NCBI GenBank assembly: GCA_003246265.1
Contig: QKAU01000007.1
Location: forward strand, 1 to 64,000
From: Kiritimatiellales bacterium
Lineage (GTDB): Bacteria > Verrucomicrobiota > Kiritimatiellia > Kiritimatiellales > Pontiellaceae
Direction of reading: 5' to 3'
Length of the DNA stretch: 64,000 nt
Shown one piece after another: positions 6,470 to 16,433 of the stretch. Both the position numbers and the translations under genes were made by a program. Numbering within the stretch: position 1 is the first letter of the stretch; each line of letters begins with the position of its first letter. Below the pieces are notes generated by a model. It worked only from the letters and a program-made list of their open reading frames with translations, did no database searches and had not been told where the DNA came from.

Positions 6470-7384
6470 TCAGCCGTTGGAAAAATGTTCAAACGCCTTG
6501 GATTCCAGCCGTTCCACGGAGCCGTCGCGCCGGCACAGTTCCAGGCACCCCGGACGGTCCGTGACGCTGCCGATGCAGGCCAGCCCGCCACCGAAGCGCT
6601 CCTTCCAGCATTCCATGAGGGCCGGCCCGTGGCAGGGGGGCGCGGCGAGCAGCAGCTCGAAGTCCTCCCCGTCATGGAGCGCCTGCTCGAGGGTTCCGTT
6701 CATGGGAATGGCCTTCTCCACCAGAAGCCCCCCCACCCCGCTCCGCTGCAGGATGTGGCGCAGGTCGGTCGCCAGCCCGTCGCTGATATCCATCATGGCA
6801 TGGACCCACCCCGTCTCGCGCAGGAAGAGGCCCTCCTCCACCCGCGGCACGAAATCGAGGTGCTTCCCGCTCCGGCTGCCCCCCAGGGCGCCGGTGGTGA
6901 AGAGGTGGTCGCCCGGCCGCGCCCCGGAACGCAGCAGCGCCGTACCCGACGGCACCAGGCCGGTACCGAAGAGGTGGAGTTCAAGCACCGGACCCTGCGC
7001 CATGTCGCCGCCGATGATGGTGGCGCCGAACCGGCTGCACAGCCCTCCCAAGCCCGCATAGATCCCCTCCAGCACGGCGAAATCCATCGATCGGGGCGCC
7101 ACGACGTCAACCAGCATCCACTGGGGGTGCGCGCCCATGGCGGCGATGTCGCTGAGCACCCGGCCGGCCGCCTTGTTGCCGATCCTTCGGGGATCGTCGG
7201 TCGGAAGAAAATGCACCCCTTCGATGACGGGATCGGACGTGAAGACCTGGTCGAAGCCCGATCCGGGCAGTGCGGCCACGGCGCAGTCGTCGCCCGTTCC
7301 CAGCACCAGACCATCCGCCGACCCGAGCCGCGCCGTCAACCGCCGGATGGCTTCATGCTCACCGATATCGCCCAAGGAGCCCAT
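6470..7384 (-). CDS. thiL: Thiamine-monophosphate kinase
   Basis: Phosphorylates thiamine monophosphate to the active cofactor thiamine pyrophosphate. The 304-residue protein shows the PurM/ThiL pattern: GDIGEHEAIRRL, GTGDDCAV (magnesium and ATP binding), TSDPVIEGVHF, the glycine-rich IGNKAAGRVLSDIAAMGA, the conserved GGDMAQG, the MMDISDGLATDL motif and GEDFELLL near the C-terminus. Length is normal (about 300-330). It is divergent from the patatin gene at 7488 and stands apart from other thi genes. Confidence 0.95.
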   Translation of the reverse strand: MGSLGDIGEHEAIRRLTARLGSADGLVLGTGDDCAVAALPGSGFDQVFTSDPVIEGVHFLPTDDPRRIGNKAAGRVLSDIAAMGAHPQWMLVDVVAPRSMDFAVLEGIYAGLGGLCSRFGATIIGGDMAQGPVLELHLFGTGLVPSGTALLRSGARPGDHLFTTGALGGSRSGKHLDFVPRVEEGLFLRETGWVHAMMDISDGLATDLRHILQRSGVGGLLVEKAIPMNGTLEQALHDGEDFELLLAAPPCHGPALMECWKERFGGGLACIGSVTDRPGCLELCRRDGSVERLESKAFEHFSNG

Positions 7385-7452
7385 GCCGCGAAGAGTAGCG
7401 CCTGCGCGGATGGAAACAACCCCTTTCGGGTACGGGCGTGCAACGGAAGGGA

Positions 7453-7481
7453 TTGCATGCCGGGAGCCGGATGGCTATGGT
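7453..7481 (+). promoter_or_regulatory. Candidate promoter of the patatin gene, possibly leaderless
   Basis: TTGCAT, a 17-base spacer, then TATGGT. The expected start point, about 7 bases further on, coincides with the ATG at 7488, and no Shine-Dalgarno sequence precedes that ATG. Confidence 0.4.
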
Positions 7482-7487
7482 GCATGC

Positions 7488-9680
7488 ATGAGAATGCCTC
7501 GCTTGTTCCTGCCGGCCCTCCTCCTGATGCTGCCCGCCACGCGTGCGGAGGAAGGGAAGCGGCCCACGGTCGGGCTGGTCCTGGGCGGCGGGGGCGCGCT
7601 GGGCTTTGCGCATATCGGCGTACTGCAGGAGCTCGAAGCCCTGCGGGTCCCGGTGGACTACATCGCCGGCACCAGCATGGGCTCGATCGTGGGAGGGATG
7701 TACGCCTCCGGCATGTCGCCCGAGGAGATGGAGCGCGCCTTCCTTGGGCTCGACTGGTGGGACGTGCTCAAGGACAAGGCCCCGCACCAGTACCTCACCT
7801 ACCGGAGGAAGGAGGAGGACAAGCGGTTCATGGGCGCCGAATTCGGGCTGCAGGACAGGCGGCTGGTCTTCTCCCCGGGCATGGCCTACGGGCAGAAGCT
7901 CAACAATGTGCTGGGCACCTTTGCCCTGAACAGCGCGGGCATCCATGATTTCGACAAGCTGAACATCCCCTACCGGGCCATCGCCACCGACCTGCGCACA
8001 GGCACCTCGGTGGTACTCGCCTCGGGGGACCTGGCGACGGCCATGCGGGCCAGCATGGCCGTGCCTGGGGCCTTCACTCCGGTACGGCTGGACGACATGG
8101 TGCTCATCGACGGCGGCATCCTCAACAACATCCCCGTGGATGTCGCCAAGGCCATGGGGGCCGACATCGTGATCGCCGTCGACGTCGGCGCCTCTGCCGT
8201 GGCCAAAGGACTGCACAGCGACTTCAATGCGCTGGGCGATGTCGTGGGACGGACCTACACCATCATGCAGCGTCCCGACCAGGAGCGGCAGCTGGCCCTG
8301 GCCGACGTGGTGGTCGCCCCCAACCTGGAGGAGGCCTCGGCGTCGCAGTTCCACAAGGCGGCTTCGATCATCCCCCGCGGCCGGGAGGCAGCGCGGCAGA
8401 TGGCGGCCAGCCTGTCCGCCTATTCGGTCGACGAAGAGACCTACGCGCGCTTCCTGCAACGGCAGCGGGCGAAGAACAACCCGCTGATCGATGTGTCGGG
8501 CATCGTGATCAGCGGCAACGAGGGCGTGCCGGAAGGGGCCATCCGCAGCCGCATCCGAAGCAAGAACGGCCCCCTGCTGCTGGAGGAGGTCTACCGCGAC
8601 CTCAACCGCATCCATGGAACCGGCCTTTTCCAGAACGCCTCCTACGTGCTGCATCCCCAGGACGACGGATCGGACATCCTGGAATTCAGGACCGAGGAAA
8701 AGTTCTGGGGACCCACGCTGCTGCACGTCGGCACCAAGCTGGAGACCGCCTCGGACGCCGCCGTGCTCTGGAGCATCCTGCTGAACTACAACCGCCTCCA
8801 GCTGAATCCCTGCGGCGGGGAGATCCGGGCGGAGATCGAGGCCGGAGGCTATGTGCGCAAGCTGCAGGCGGAATGGTACCAGCCGATCGACCCTGCCGGC
8901 CGGCTCTTCCTGGCACCGTCGGCCGCCTTCTCCTCCGAGGACATCGATTTCTACTGGGGCGAGGACGTCGTGGCGGAGATCGGCCAGGAACTGGTCTTTG
9001 GCAAACTGGACGCCGGGCTGAGCGGATTCGAATATGGCGAATTCCGGGGCGGGATGCTCGTCGGCCACGCCTGGGCCGACGGCAACAGCGGTTTCGTTTC
9101 GCTGGGCAAGGAGGACGATTCCGTCGTGGGCGCAACGACGCGCATCCGCGTGGACCAGCTCGACGACCCCGTCTTCCCGACCAAGGGGTTCCGTCTTTCG
9201 CTGGACGGGCTCTTCGCCCGCGAAGAGATGGGTTCGTCGAAGACCTTCGACCGGATCGAGGCGGAGGGGCTGCTGCCGTTGACCCTCGGGCGGCATACGG
9301 TCACGCCCAAGCTGGCGGGCGGCAGCAGCATGGACACGGAACTGCCCTTCTACGCGCTCTTCGACGTCGGCGGGCTGGACGGGTTTGCCGGTTACGCGCC
9401 CTACCAGCTCTGGGGATACTACTACGGCGTAGCGAGCCTCGGCTACCGATACCGGCTGGGCAAGCTGCCGCCGGCGTTCGGAAACGGACTGTTCGCGCTG
9501 CTGCGCTACGATACGGGTAACGCGTGGCTGGCAAAAGAGGACATCGACATGGACAACCTGGCCCATGGCGGCCTGGTCGGCCTGGCCGCCGACACCATTG
9601 CCGGCAAATGCACCATCGCGCTCGGCAAGGCCGAGGGGCTCAACATTCGCTTCTACTTCTCGATCGGCAACACCTTCTGA
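7488..9680 (+). CDS. Patatin-like phospholipase with POTRA and BamA-like barrel (type Vd autotransporter)
   Basis: A 730-residue protein with a signal peptide (to about residue 20). The patatin domain shows the oxyanion loop GGGGALG (33-39), nucleophile motif GTSMGS with Ser63, and DGG with Asp208 completing a Ser-Asp dyad. A POTRA-like domain follows at about 340-410 (SGIVISGNEGVPEGAIRSRI). The rest is rich in alternating strands and ends in the aromatic GNTF, an outer-membrane barrel signature. This architecture matches Pseudomonas PlpD, a type Vd secretion protein that carries its lipase to the cell surface. Substrates are unknown. ATG 7488 is chosen because it gives the complete signal peptide; ATG 7494 is also possible. 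Confidence 0.9.
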   Translation: MRMPRLFLPALLLMLPATRAEEGKRPTVGLVLGGGGALGFAHIGVLQELEALRVPVDYIAGTSMGSIVGGMYASGMSPEEMERAFLGLDWWDVLKDKAPHQYLTYRRKEEDKRFMGAEFGLQDRRLVFSPGMAYGQKLNNVLGTFALNSAGIHDFDKLNIPYRAIATDLRTGTSVVLASGDLATAMRASMAVPGAFTPVRLDDMVLIDGGILNNIPVDVAKAMGADIVIAVDVGASAVAKGLHSDFNALGDVVGRTYTIMQRPDQERQLALADVVVAPNLEEASASQFHKAASIIPRGREAARQMAASLSAYSVDEETYARFLQRQRAKNNPLIDVSGIVISGNEGVPEGAIRSRIRSKNGPLLLEEVYRDLNRIHGTGLFQNASYVLHPQDDGSDILEFRTEEKFWGPTLLHVGTKLETASDAAVLWSILLNYNRLQLNPCGGEIRAEIEAGGYVRKLQAEWYQPIDPAGRLFLAPSAAFSSEDIDFYWGEDVVAEIGQELVFGKLDAGLSGFEYGEFRGGMLVGHAWADGNSGFVSLGKEDDSVVGATTRIRVDQLDDPVFPTKGFRLSLDGLFAREEMGSSKTFDRIEAEGLLPLTLGRHTVTPKLAGGSSMDTELPFYALFDVGGLDGFAGYAPYQLWGYYYGVASLGYRYRLGKLPPAFGNGLFALLRYDTGNAWLAKEDIDMDNLAHGGLVGLAADTIAGKCTIALGKAEGLNIRFYFSIGNTF

Positions 9681-10955
9681 CTACTCGTGGCGCAAGGCCT
9701 CGATCGGATCCATGAGCGCCGCGCGCCGCGCCGGATAGATGCCGAAGACGACCGATACCGTCACCGACACGAGGAAGGCGATGGCAAAGGCCGGGAAGGT
9801 CAGCACCGTCTTCACGCCCGTGAGGGCGGTGATCGCCATCGGGATGAGCGCGCCGAAGAGCAGGCCGACCACCCCGCCGGAGATGGAGAGGATCAGCGTC
9901 TCCGTGAGGAACTGCAGCACGATGTCGCGCCGCCGGGCGCCCAGCGCCCGGCGGATGCCAATTTCGCGGGTGCGTTCGCTGACGGTGGCCAGCATGATGT
10001 TCATGATGCCGATGCCGCCGACGATCAGCGAGATCGCGGCGATGGAACCGAGCACGATGTTGAACAGCCGCCGCGTTTCGCGGGCCTGGCGGATCAGCTC
10101 GAGCGGGACGACGACGCTGAAGTCCTCCTTCGCGTGGTTCTTCTTCAGGACGCGGCGCACGGCGTCGACCGCCCTGACGACGTTTTCCTGGTGGTCGATC
10201 GTCAGGATCAGCTCGTGGAGCTCGACCTGCTCGAATGTGCTGCCGCCCTGCGACCATTGGGCGAAAAGGTCCCCGCGCTTCTGCAGGTAGGTGCGCAGCG
10301 GGATGTAGACGTTCTGGTTCTCCCCCTCGAGCCACAGTTCGTTGGACGTCGCGACTTCGCCCTGGGCGATGTCGCCGACCACGCCGACGACGGTGTAGGC
10401 GTCGCCATCGATGGAGAGGGTCTGGCCGATGGGGTCGTAGCCGGCGAAGAGGATGCGCGCGAGGCGCGAGCCGACGACGCAGACCGGCGAACCGAACTCC
10501 ATGTCGGCCCCGGCAAGAAACCGGCCGCGGACCATCCGGTGGTTCTGCACCCGCAGGTACCATGGCGTGGTGGCGACCACGTCGGTCTGCAGCCGGCGGG
10601 CCTTGTACTGGACGTCGAACCGAAGGATCTTCATGGGGGTGCTGGCGACCAGGTTGGGAACGTCGCGGGACAGCTCCTCGGCATCGACATAGGTCAGGCC
10701 GTACCGGGCGAGCATGCGGCGGCTCGATGCATTGTCGCCCTCCTCCTGCGGGACCTTCACGCTCTTGAGCAGGATGTTCTTGCTGCCGAGCCGCTGGATC
10801 TTCTCCTGGATCTCGCGGTTGGCCCCCTCGCCCACGCTGAGCATCGCCACCACGGAGCAGACGCCGAAGATGATGCCCAGCATGGTGAGCCCCGCGCGCA
10901 GCTTGTACTGCCCGAGATTCTTGACGGCCAGCTTGACCATCCGCTCTGGACGCAT
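9681..10955 (-). CDS. MacB/FtsX-type ABC transporter permease
   Basis: A 424-residue permease with the MacB layout: a first membrane segment near residues 20-45 (GLTMLGIIFGVCSVVAMLSVGEG), a large periplasmic domain of about 230 residues, and three C-terminal membrane segments. The C-terminal core holds ERTREIGIRRALGARRRDI, and the protein ends DPIEALRHE. It probably works with the ATPase, adaptor and TolC encoded immediately upstream, exporting a peptide, antibiotic or lipid-like substrate. The ATG at 10955 is preferred. A GTG at 10964 would overlap the ATPase stop as GTGA and allow direct coupling. It ends 1 base from the convergent patatin gene. Confidence 0.9.
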   Translation of the reverse strand: MRPERMVKLAVKNLGQYKLRAGLTMLGIIFGVCSVVAMLSVGEGANREIQEKIQRLGSKNILLKSVKVPQEEGDNASSRRMLARYGLTYVDAEELSRDVPNLVASTPMKILRFDVQYKARRLQTDVVATTPWYLRVQNHRMVRGRFLAGADMEFGSPVCVVGSRLARILFAGYDPIGQTLSIDGDAYTVVGVVGDIAQGEVATSNELWLEGENQNVYIPLRTYLQKRGDLFAQWSQGGSTFEQVELHELILTIDHQENVVRAVDAVRRVLKKNHAKEDFSVVVPLELIRQARETRRLFNIVLGSIAAISLIVGGIGIMNIMLATVSERTREIGIRRALGARRRDIVLQFLTETLILSISGGVVGLLFGALIPMAITALTGVKTVLTFPAFAIAFLVSVTVSVVFGIYPARRAALMDPIEALRHE

Positions 10956-10960
10956 GGATC

Positions 10961-11658
<698 letters not shown>

Positions 11659-11662
<4 letters not shown>

Positions 11663-13209
11663 TCCGCCTCCCCGGCACCCTTCCGCTGGCTGGACTCCTC
11701 GGAGAGCGGGCTCTTCTTCAGCTTGGCATCGGCGGCCATCTCCACCTCGGCGTAGAGCAGGACCTCCTCCCCCTCCTCCAGGCCATCCTCGATCTCGATG
11801 TACTGGGTGTTGTACTTCCCGATCCCGACGGGGCGCAACTCCCTGCGGCCGCGCTTCACGGTATAGACGTAATGCTTGCCGTCGCGCGAGGCCACCGCCT
11901 GGATCGGGATGTAGAGCACATCCCGCAGCTGGTCCGTGACGATTTCGACCGTTGCCGACATGCCGGGCTTCAACTGCCCCGCCGGGGGGGTGACGACGTC
12001 GACCATCACCGTATAGGTCTTCACCCCGGAACTGAACCAGTTCTGCGAGTCCGGCACCGCGCTGATCTTCTCCACCTTGCCCCGCAGCACCACGCCCGGC
12101 AGCGCGTCGAGCGTCGAGACGGCCTCCTGGCCCTTCGACACCTTGTCGATCATCGCCTCGGGGATCCCCACCTTGATGTCCCATGCGCTCAGGTCGGGAA
12201 ACGAGAGGATCGGCTGGCGGTAGTTGACGGTCGCCCCTTTCTCGATCTTTTGCTGCGCACCCCATCGATCGATCTTCGGGTAGAAGACCTGCCCGTTGAA
12301 ATCGGCGTAGATCTTCGTGTTGGAAAACTGCGTTTCACGCGTGCCGAGCTGGTTGCGCTCGATTTCGAGGCGCGTCTTCTTCGACGAGATGGAGGCCTGC
12401 TGGCTCTCGGTTTCGGCGGAGATGGTCTTCTCCAGGCGCTTGAGCGCCGCCTTGGCGGTGTCGACATTGTTCTGCAGCTCCTTCAGCCGCTTCACGTGCG
12501 TGTATTCCTGCAGGATCTTGAGGTCGGCCAGCTTGTTGCGCACCTCCACCTCCTTGCGCTGGACGGCCAGGCGGCTGGAGTCGAGGTCGTTCTTGTTGGA
12601 ATAGCCCTTGTCGAAAAGCTCCTGCGTGCCTTCCAGCTCGCTGCGCGCCTTCTTCAATTCCTCTTCGGCGAGCATGATGTCCGATTCCGCCCGGTCCACC
12701 ATCTGCGTATATTCCACCTCGAGATATTTCCTCAGGTCCAGTTCGGCCCAAACCACCTTGAGCTGGGCATTCTCCACATCCGTCGCGTTCTGCAGGCGCT
12801 TGATCTCCAGGTTTTCCATGGCCAGCTTCAAGCCCGCCTCCGCTTCGGCCACGTCGGACTGCGAGTCCAGGTACCGGTCCATCAGTTCGCTCGATTCCAG
12901 CTCGCACAGCAGCTGCCCGTTCGTGACGAAGGCGCCGTCCTCGACGACCCAGGTGATCTTCGCGTCGCGGTTGGCCTCGTTGAGGATGTCGCGGCTCGTC
13001 TTGGCCATCAGTTCGCCCGTCTGGAGGATGCTGATCACGAGATCGCCGCGCTGCACGCGGCTCAGATGCACCTTTTCCGGGTCGACCCGGTCGGTACCCT
13101 TCCCCGGCAGGAGGGGGAGCGCGAGCAGCACCAGCCCGGCGATGGCCACCGCCGCCTTCCCGCTAGGGCGTTCCCACAGGAGCTTGAGTCGTTCCTTCCA
13201 GCTGTTCAT
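11659..13209 (-). CDS. MacA/HlyD-type periplasmic adaptor protein
   Basis: A 516-residue membrane-fusion protein. It has an N-terminal membrane anchor (about residues 18-36), then a lipoyl half-motif, a very long coiled-coil hairpin (about 110-310, rich in Glu, Lys, Leu and Gln), the second lipoyl half (YADFNGQVFYPKIDRWG), a beta-barrel domain and a membrane-proximal domain (VLYIPIQAVASRDGKHYVYTV). It would bridge the inner-membrane MacB-like complex and TolC. The coiled coil is longer than in MacA (about 370 residues in total), suggesting a longer periplasmic reach. Its first 47 bases overlap the 3' end of the TolC gene; no later ATG would preserve the anchor. Confidence 0.9.
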
Positions 13210-14827
13210 ACCACATTCCCTTCGGGTCGATTTCAAAGCGTTCGATCGCATTCCAGAAACGCAACCGGTTGATGGTGTAGTCCACGAGCGCGACCGTCGC
13301 CTCGTTGCGCGAGCTGAGCAGGTCTTCCTGGGCATCCAGCAGGTCGCGCGTCAACGCCTTGCCCTGCTTGAGCAGCAGCTGCGTGTTTTCCACCCGCCGC
13401 TCGGCCAGCTGCACGCTCAGCAGCCGGTTGTTGTAGATGGAACGGTTGCGCGACAGCCTGCGCCAGAGGTCGCGCACGCCGCGCTGGACGTCCGACTCGT
13501 CCTCCTCCAGGGTCCTGCGCTCGCGGTCGAGATCGATCTGCGCACGGCGGAACTCGTTGCGCTTCTCCGTCCAGTCGAGTGGGAGTTCGAGGGTGACCGA
13601 GAGATCCTGCCGCACATCCGTGTCGCCCGACGTCTCCAACCCCTTCTCAACCCCGTAGCGGGCGTCGAGGTTGGGCAGGAAGTTCCGCTCCTTGATCTTG
13701 AGCTTGCGCGCGCGGTCCTCGACCCGCTGCCGCTCGTTGACCAGGTCGAGCCGGTTGGAGACCGCGCTCGCCAGCGCCTCCTCGATCGTAATGTCCACGT
13801 CTACAAGCCCCCGTCCCGCGAGCGCCTCGAGCTCGACCGGGTCCGGCTCGATGGAGAGGTCGATCGGCAGGCCCAGCGTGAAGCGGAAATCGTCGAGCGC
13901 GCGCTGGTAATCGGATTGGGCCAGCGTCCAGCGGTCGGCCGCGTTCAGCTCGCTCTGGCGCGCCTGCGCGGCCTGGAAGTCGGCGATGCGGCCGGCCTTG
14001 GCGTACGATTCGGTCTGCTCGCGATTGGCGACGGCGCTCTCGTAGTTCTTGCGTTCATTGATGAGCTGGTCGCGCGAGCGGAGCGTGGCGTAGTACTGCG
14101 ACGCGATGTCGATCACGAATTCCTGCTGGTAGCGCTGGAAGTCGCGCACGGCGTAGACCATGTCGCGCTCGGCCTGCCGCAGCGGCTCCATCGCCACCAG
14201 CGGCCCGAAGCCGTTGAGCAGGGGCTGGACCACGCCGAAGGAGAGCGAGTTGTTGAAATCCGACGCGTCGGGATCGGTGAAGCTGTTGACGATGCTCTGC
14301 GAGTAGTTCAGCGTCACCTTGGCCCCCGAAGCCAGAGTCCGGGTCATGGCGGCGCCCAGCCCGCTGTCGATGCCGTTGTCGCCAAAGGTCTCCGCCTGCC
14401 CGTTCTTGAGCGTGGTGTAGGAGGTCCTCGCATCGGCCGACGCGCTGTAGTTCCAGTTGAAATCCTTCTGAGTCTGGGTCAGGGAGAGCGCCTGGAGGAA
14501 AAGGTTCTCCTTGCGCGTCTTGTAGGAGCGGCTGTTGGACATGGCGATCGCCAGCGAATCGGAGAGCGTAAGCAGCGTCGGATCCTCCGACGGGTCTTCA
14601 AGCTCCAGCAGCCGATGGACCAGGGCATCCTCCCCGTTGCCGATCGAAAAATCGACCTCCCGGCCCAGGCCGGCAACCTGCGCACCGCGGATGTTCCCGT
14701 AGGCGGCCCGATCCGCCCGCCTTTCGGCCAGCCGCCCGATGCGCGCACAGGAGGAAAACAGCATCGCCGCGCACAGCGGCACGGCGACTCCGGCAAGATT
14801 CTTTCGGCAGGCGTACATGTTTTGCAT
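13163..14827 (-). CDS. TolC-family outer-membrane efflux lipoprotein
   Basis: A protein of about 554 residues with an export signal and lipobox (MLFSSC), hence a probable lipid-anchored outer-membrane channel. Two repeated halves of long amphipathic helices and barrel strands are visible, as in TolC/OprM. Phrases such as NSLSFGVVQPLLNGFGPLVAMEPLRQAERD and SVTLELPLDWTEKRNEFRRAQIDLDRE mark the two strand-helix junctions. Several ATGs (14854, 14839, 14827, 14819) could start it; none has a clear ribosome-binding site, and 14827 or 14819 gives the best signal peptide. It heads the pump operon: TolC, adaptor, ATPase, permease. Confidence 0.88.
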   Translation of the reverse strand: MQNMYACRKNLAGVAVPLCAAMLFSSCARIGRLAERRADRAAYGNIRGAQVAGLGREVDFSIGNGEDALVHRLLELEDPSEDPTLLTLSDSLAIAMSNSRSYKTRKENLFLQALSLTQTQKDFNWNYSASADARTSYTTLKNGQAETFGDNGIDSGLGAAMTRTLASGAKVTLNYSQSIVNSFTDPDASDFNNSLSFGVVQPLLNGFGPLVAMEPLRQAERDMVYAVRDFQRYQQEFVIDIASQYYATLRSRDQLINERKNYESAVANREQTESYAKAGRIADFQAAQARQSELNAADRWTLAQSDYQRALDDFRFTLGLPIDLSIEPDPVELEALAGRGLVDVDITIEEALASAVSNRLDLVNERQRVEDRARKLKIKERNFLPNLDARYGVEKGLETSGDTDVRQDLSVTLELPLDWTEKRNEFRRAQIDLDRERRTLEEDESDVQRGVRDLWRRLSRNRSIYNNRLLSVQLAERRVENTQLLLKQGKALTRDLLDAQEDLLSSRNEATVALVDYTINRLRFWNAIERFEIDPKGMWYEQLEGTTQAPVGTP

Positions 14828-14839
14828 GATTGGACGCAT

Positions 14840-14868
14840 ACGGTACGAAAACATGGACAGTGCGACAA
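14840..14868 (-). promoter_or_regulatory. Candidate promoter of the TolC-pump operon
   Basis: Minus strand TTGTCG, 17 bases, TACCGT. Transcription would begin around 14833, very close to the likely start codon. Hexamer matches are moderate. Confidence 0.35.
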
Positions 14869-14943
14869 TATTTTATCGGACCATTTCCCTGCACCGGGTG
14901 TTCCCAACCCCGGCCGCTTCTGCTACAAAGCCGCCCAACGCAC

Positions 14944-15822
14944 ATGAACCAGGTACTCGTCCTCATCAATCCCAAGTCGGGCATCGGCGGCCCCTACCGC
15001 TACATCTCCGCCATCGAGGAGGTTTGGGACACGCCGGAGAACGACGTCTCGTTCCAGTTCAGCCAGTCGCCGGCCGACGGCGTGGAGAAGGTGCGCCGCG
15101 CCATCGATCGCGGCACCGGCACCGTGCTGGTCGTGGGCGGCGACGGCATGGTCAACTCCATCGGCGGCGTGCTGGTCGGGACCGAAGCCCGCCTCGGCGT
15201 CATCCCGGCCGGCAGCGGCAACGGCTTCGCGCGCCACTTCGGCATCCCGCTCCATCCCAGGGAGTCGGCCGCAGCGCTCCTGGGCGGGACCACCAGGAAG
15301 ATCGATGCCGGGCGCGTCAACGGCCGTCTTTTCTTCGTCACCTGCAGCCTGGCCTGGGACGGGGCCCTGGTGGAGACCTTCGAAAAGTATCCGTTCCGGG
15401 GCCTCGTGCCCTACGTGCTGGCCGGGGCGCAGCAGCTCTTCGAATACAAGGCCCAGCCCTTCCACGCCGAAATCGACGGCGAACGGCTCCACTTCAAGCA
15501 TCCGCTGATCTTCACCGTCGCCAACCTCTCCCAGTTCGGTTCCGACGTCCTTGTGGCGCCCGATGCCAAGGCCGACAGCGGGGACCTGGAGCTGGTGGCG
15601 ATCGAGAAGAAGGACATCCCCCTTGTTCTGGCGCACATCCCGCGCTTCATCGAAAAGACCTTCCACCAGCACCCGCTGGTGGTCAACCGACACTTCAAGC
15701 GCATGACCGTCCAGCGCGAGACCGATTCCCCCGTCCAGATCGACGGCGAGCGCCTGGACGCCGGCCGCGAAATCGAGGTCGAAGTCCTTCCCGCCGCCCT
15801 CAACGTCATCGTCCCTTCATGA
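14944..15822 (+). CDS. Diacylglycerol/lipid kinase family protein (YegS/BmrU/DgkB-like)
   Basis: A 292-residue cytoplasmic or membrane-peripheral lipid kinase of the DAGK catalytic family. It begins VLVLINPKSGIGG, where the NPKSG motif contacts nucleotide, followed by GTVLVVGGDGMVNSI (the GGDGT-type catalytic motif) and VIPAGSGNGFARHFGI, the third family signature. The C-terminal part is the beta-sandwich substrate domain. The likely product is phosphatidate or a phosphorylated sphingoid or lipid; the exact substrate cannot be told. ATG 14944 is the first codon giving the motif start. Its stop overlaps the next gene (ATGA). It is divergent from the TolC operon. Confidence 0.9.
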   Translation: MNQVLVLINPKSGIGGPYRYISAIEEVWDTPENDVSFQFSQSPADGVEKVRRAIDRGTGTVLVVGGDGMVNSIGGVLVGTEARLGVIPAGSGNGFARHFGIPLHPRESAAALLGGTTRKIDAGRVNGRLFFVTCSLAWDGALVETFEKYPFRGLVPYVLAGAQQLFEYKAQPFHAEIDGERLHFKHPLIFTVANLSQFGSDVLVAPDAKADSGDLELVAIEKKDIPLVLAHIPRFIEKTFHQHPLVVNRHFKRMTVQRETDSPVQIDGERLDAGREIEVEVLPAALNVIVPS

Positions 15823-16361
15823 GCAGCAGCATGGACCCCCTGACACCGGATATCCTCTACATGCGCATGGCCCTGCGGGAGGCCGAGGCCGCCGCGCGCG
15901 AGGGCGAAGTGCCATGCGGCGCGGTCATCGTGCTGGATGGCGAGGTGGTCGGCAAGGCGCACAACCAGACCGAAACGCTCAACGACCCGACCGCCCACGC
16001 CGAAATCCTGGCCATCACCCAGGCGACGCAGGCGACCGGCAACTGGCGGCTCAACGGCGCGACCATGTACGTGACCAAGGAGCCCTGCCCGATGTGCGCC
16101 GGTGCGCTGGTGCTCGCCCGCATCCAGAAGGTGGTGTGGGGCATGACCGACCCGGTGCGCGGCGGCGCGGTCTCCAAGTTCCAGATCCTCGACCACGCCG
16201 ACCTCAACCATGCGGTCGAGGTCGAAACCGGCTTGATGGAGGCCGAATGCAAGGCGGTGATGCAGGGCTTCTTCCAGGAACTGCGGCAGGCCGCCCGGGA
16301 GCGAAAAAGGAACGGAGAGCAGCCGGAACAGGGGCCGGAAACAGGCCCGCGGAAGCAATAA
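15819..16361 (+). CDS. tadA: tRNA-specific adenosine deaminase
   Basis: Converts adenosine-34 of tRNA-Arg(ACG) to inosine. The 180-residue protein carries the cytidine-deaminase zinc motifs: TAHAEI (His ligand and proton-shuttle Glu) near residue 58 and PCPMCAGAL (two Cys ligands) near 88, in a frame typical of TadA. The C-terminal tail of about 25 residues (RERKRNGEQPEQGPETGPRKQ region) is longer than usual, charged and probably disordered. It is coupled to the lipid kinase by a 4-base overlap. Guanine deaminase is an alternative, but the GNWRLNGATMYVTKEPCPMC context favours TadA. Confidence 0.9.
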   Translation: MSSSMDPLTPDILYMRMALREAEAAAREGEVPCGAVIVLDGEVVGKAHNQTETLNDPTAHAEILAITQATQATGNWRLNGATMYVTKEPCPMCAGALVLARIQKVVWGMTDPVRGGAVSKFQILDHADLNHAVEVETGLMEAECKAVMQGFFQELRQAARERKRNGEQPEQGPETGPRKQ

Positions 16362-16433
16362 GAGGGAGTTCTTGCTTGCCATGCCGTTCCGGTTTCCCTT
16401 CCATGGGCGGCCATTCAACCCACTCCATTTCCC

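Noticed and set aside
7359-9566. 735-codon open frame opposite the patatin gene
   Set aside because: High-GC antisense shadow; composition-driven, no motifs, and the plus-strand gene is fully explained.
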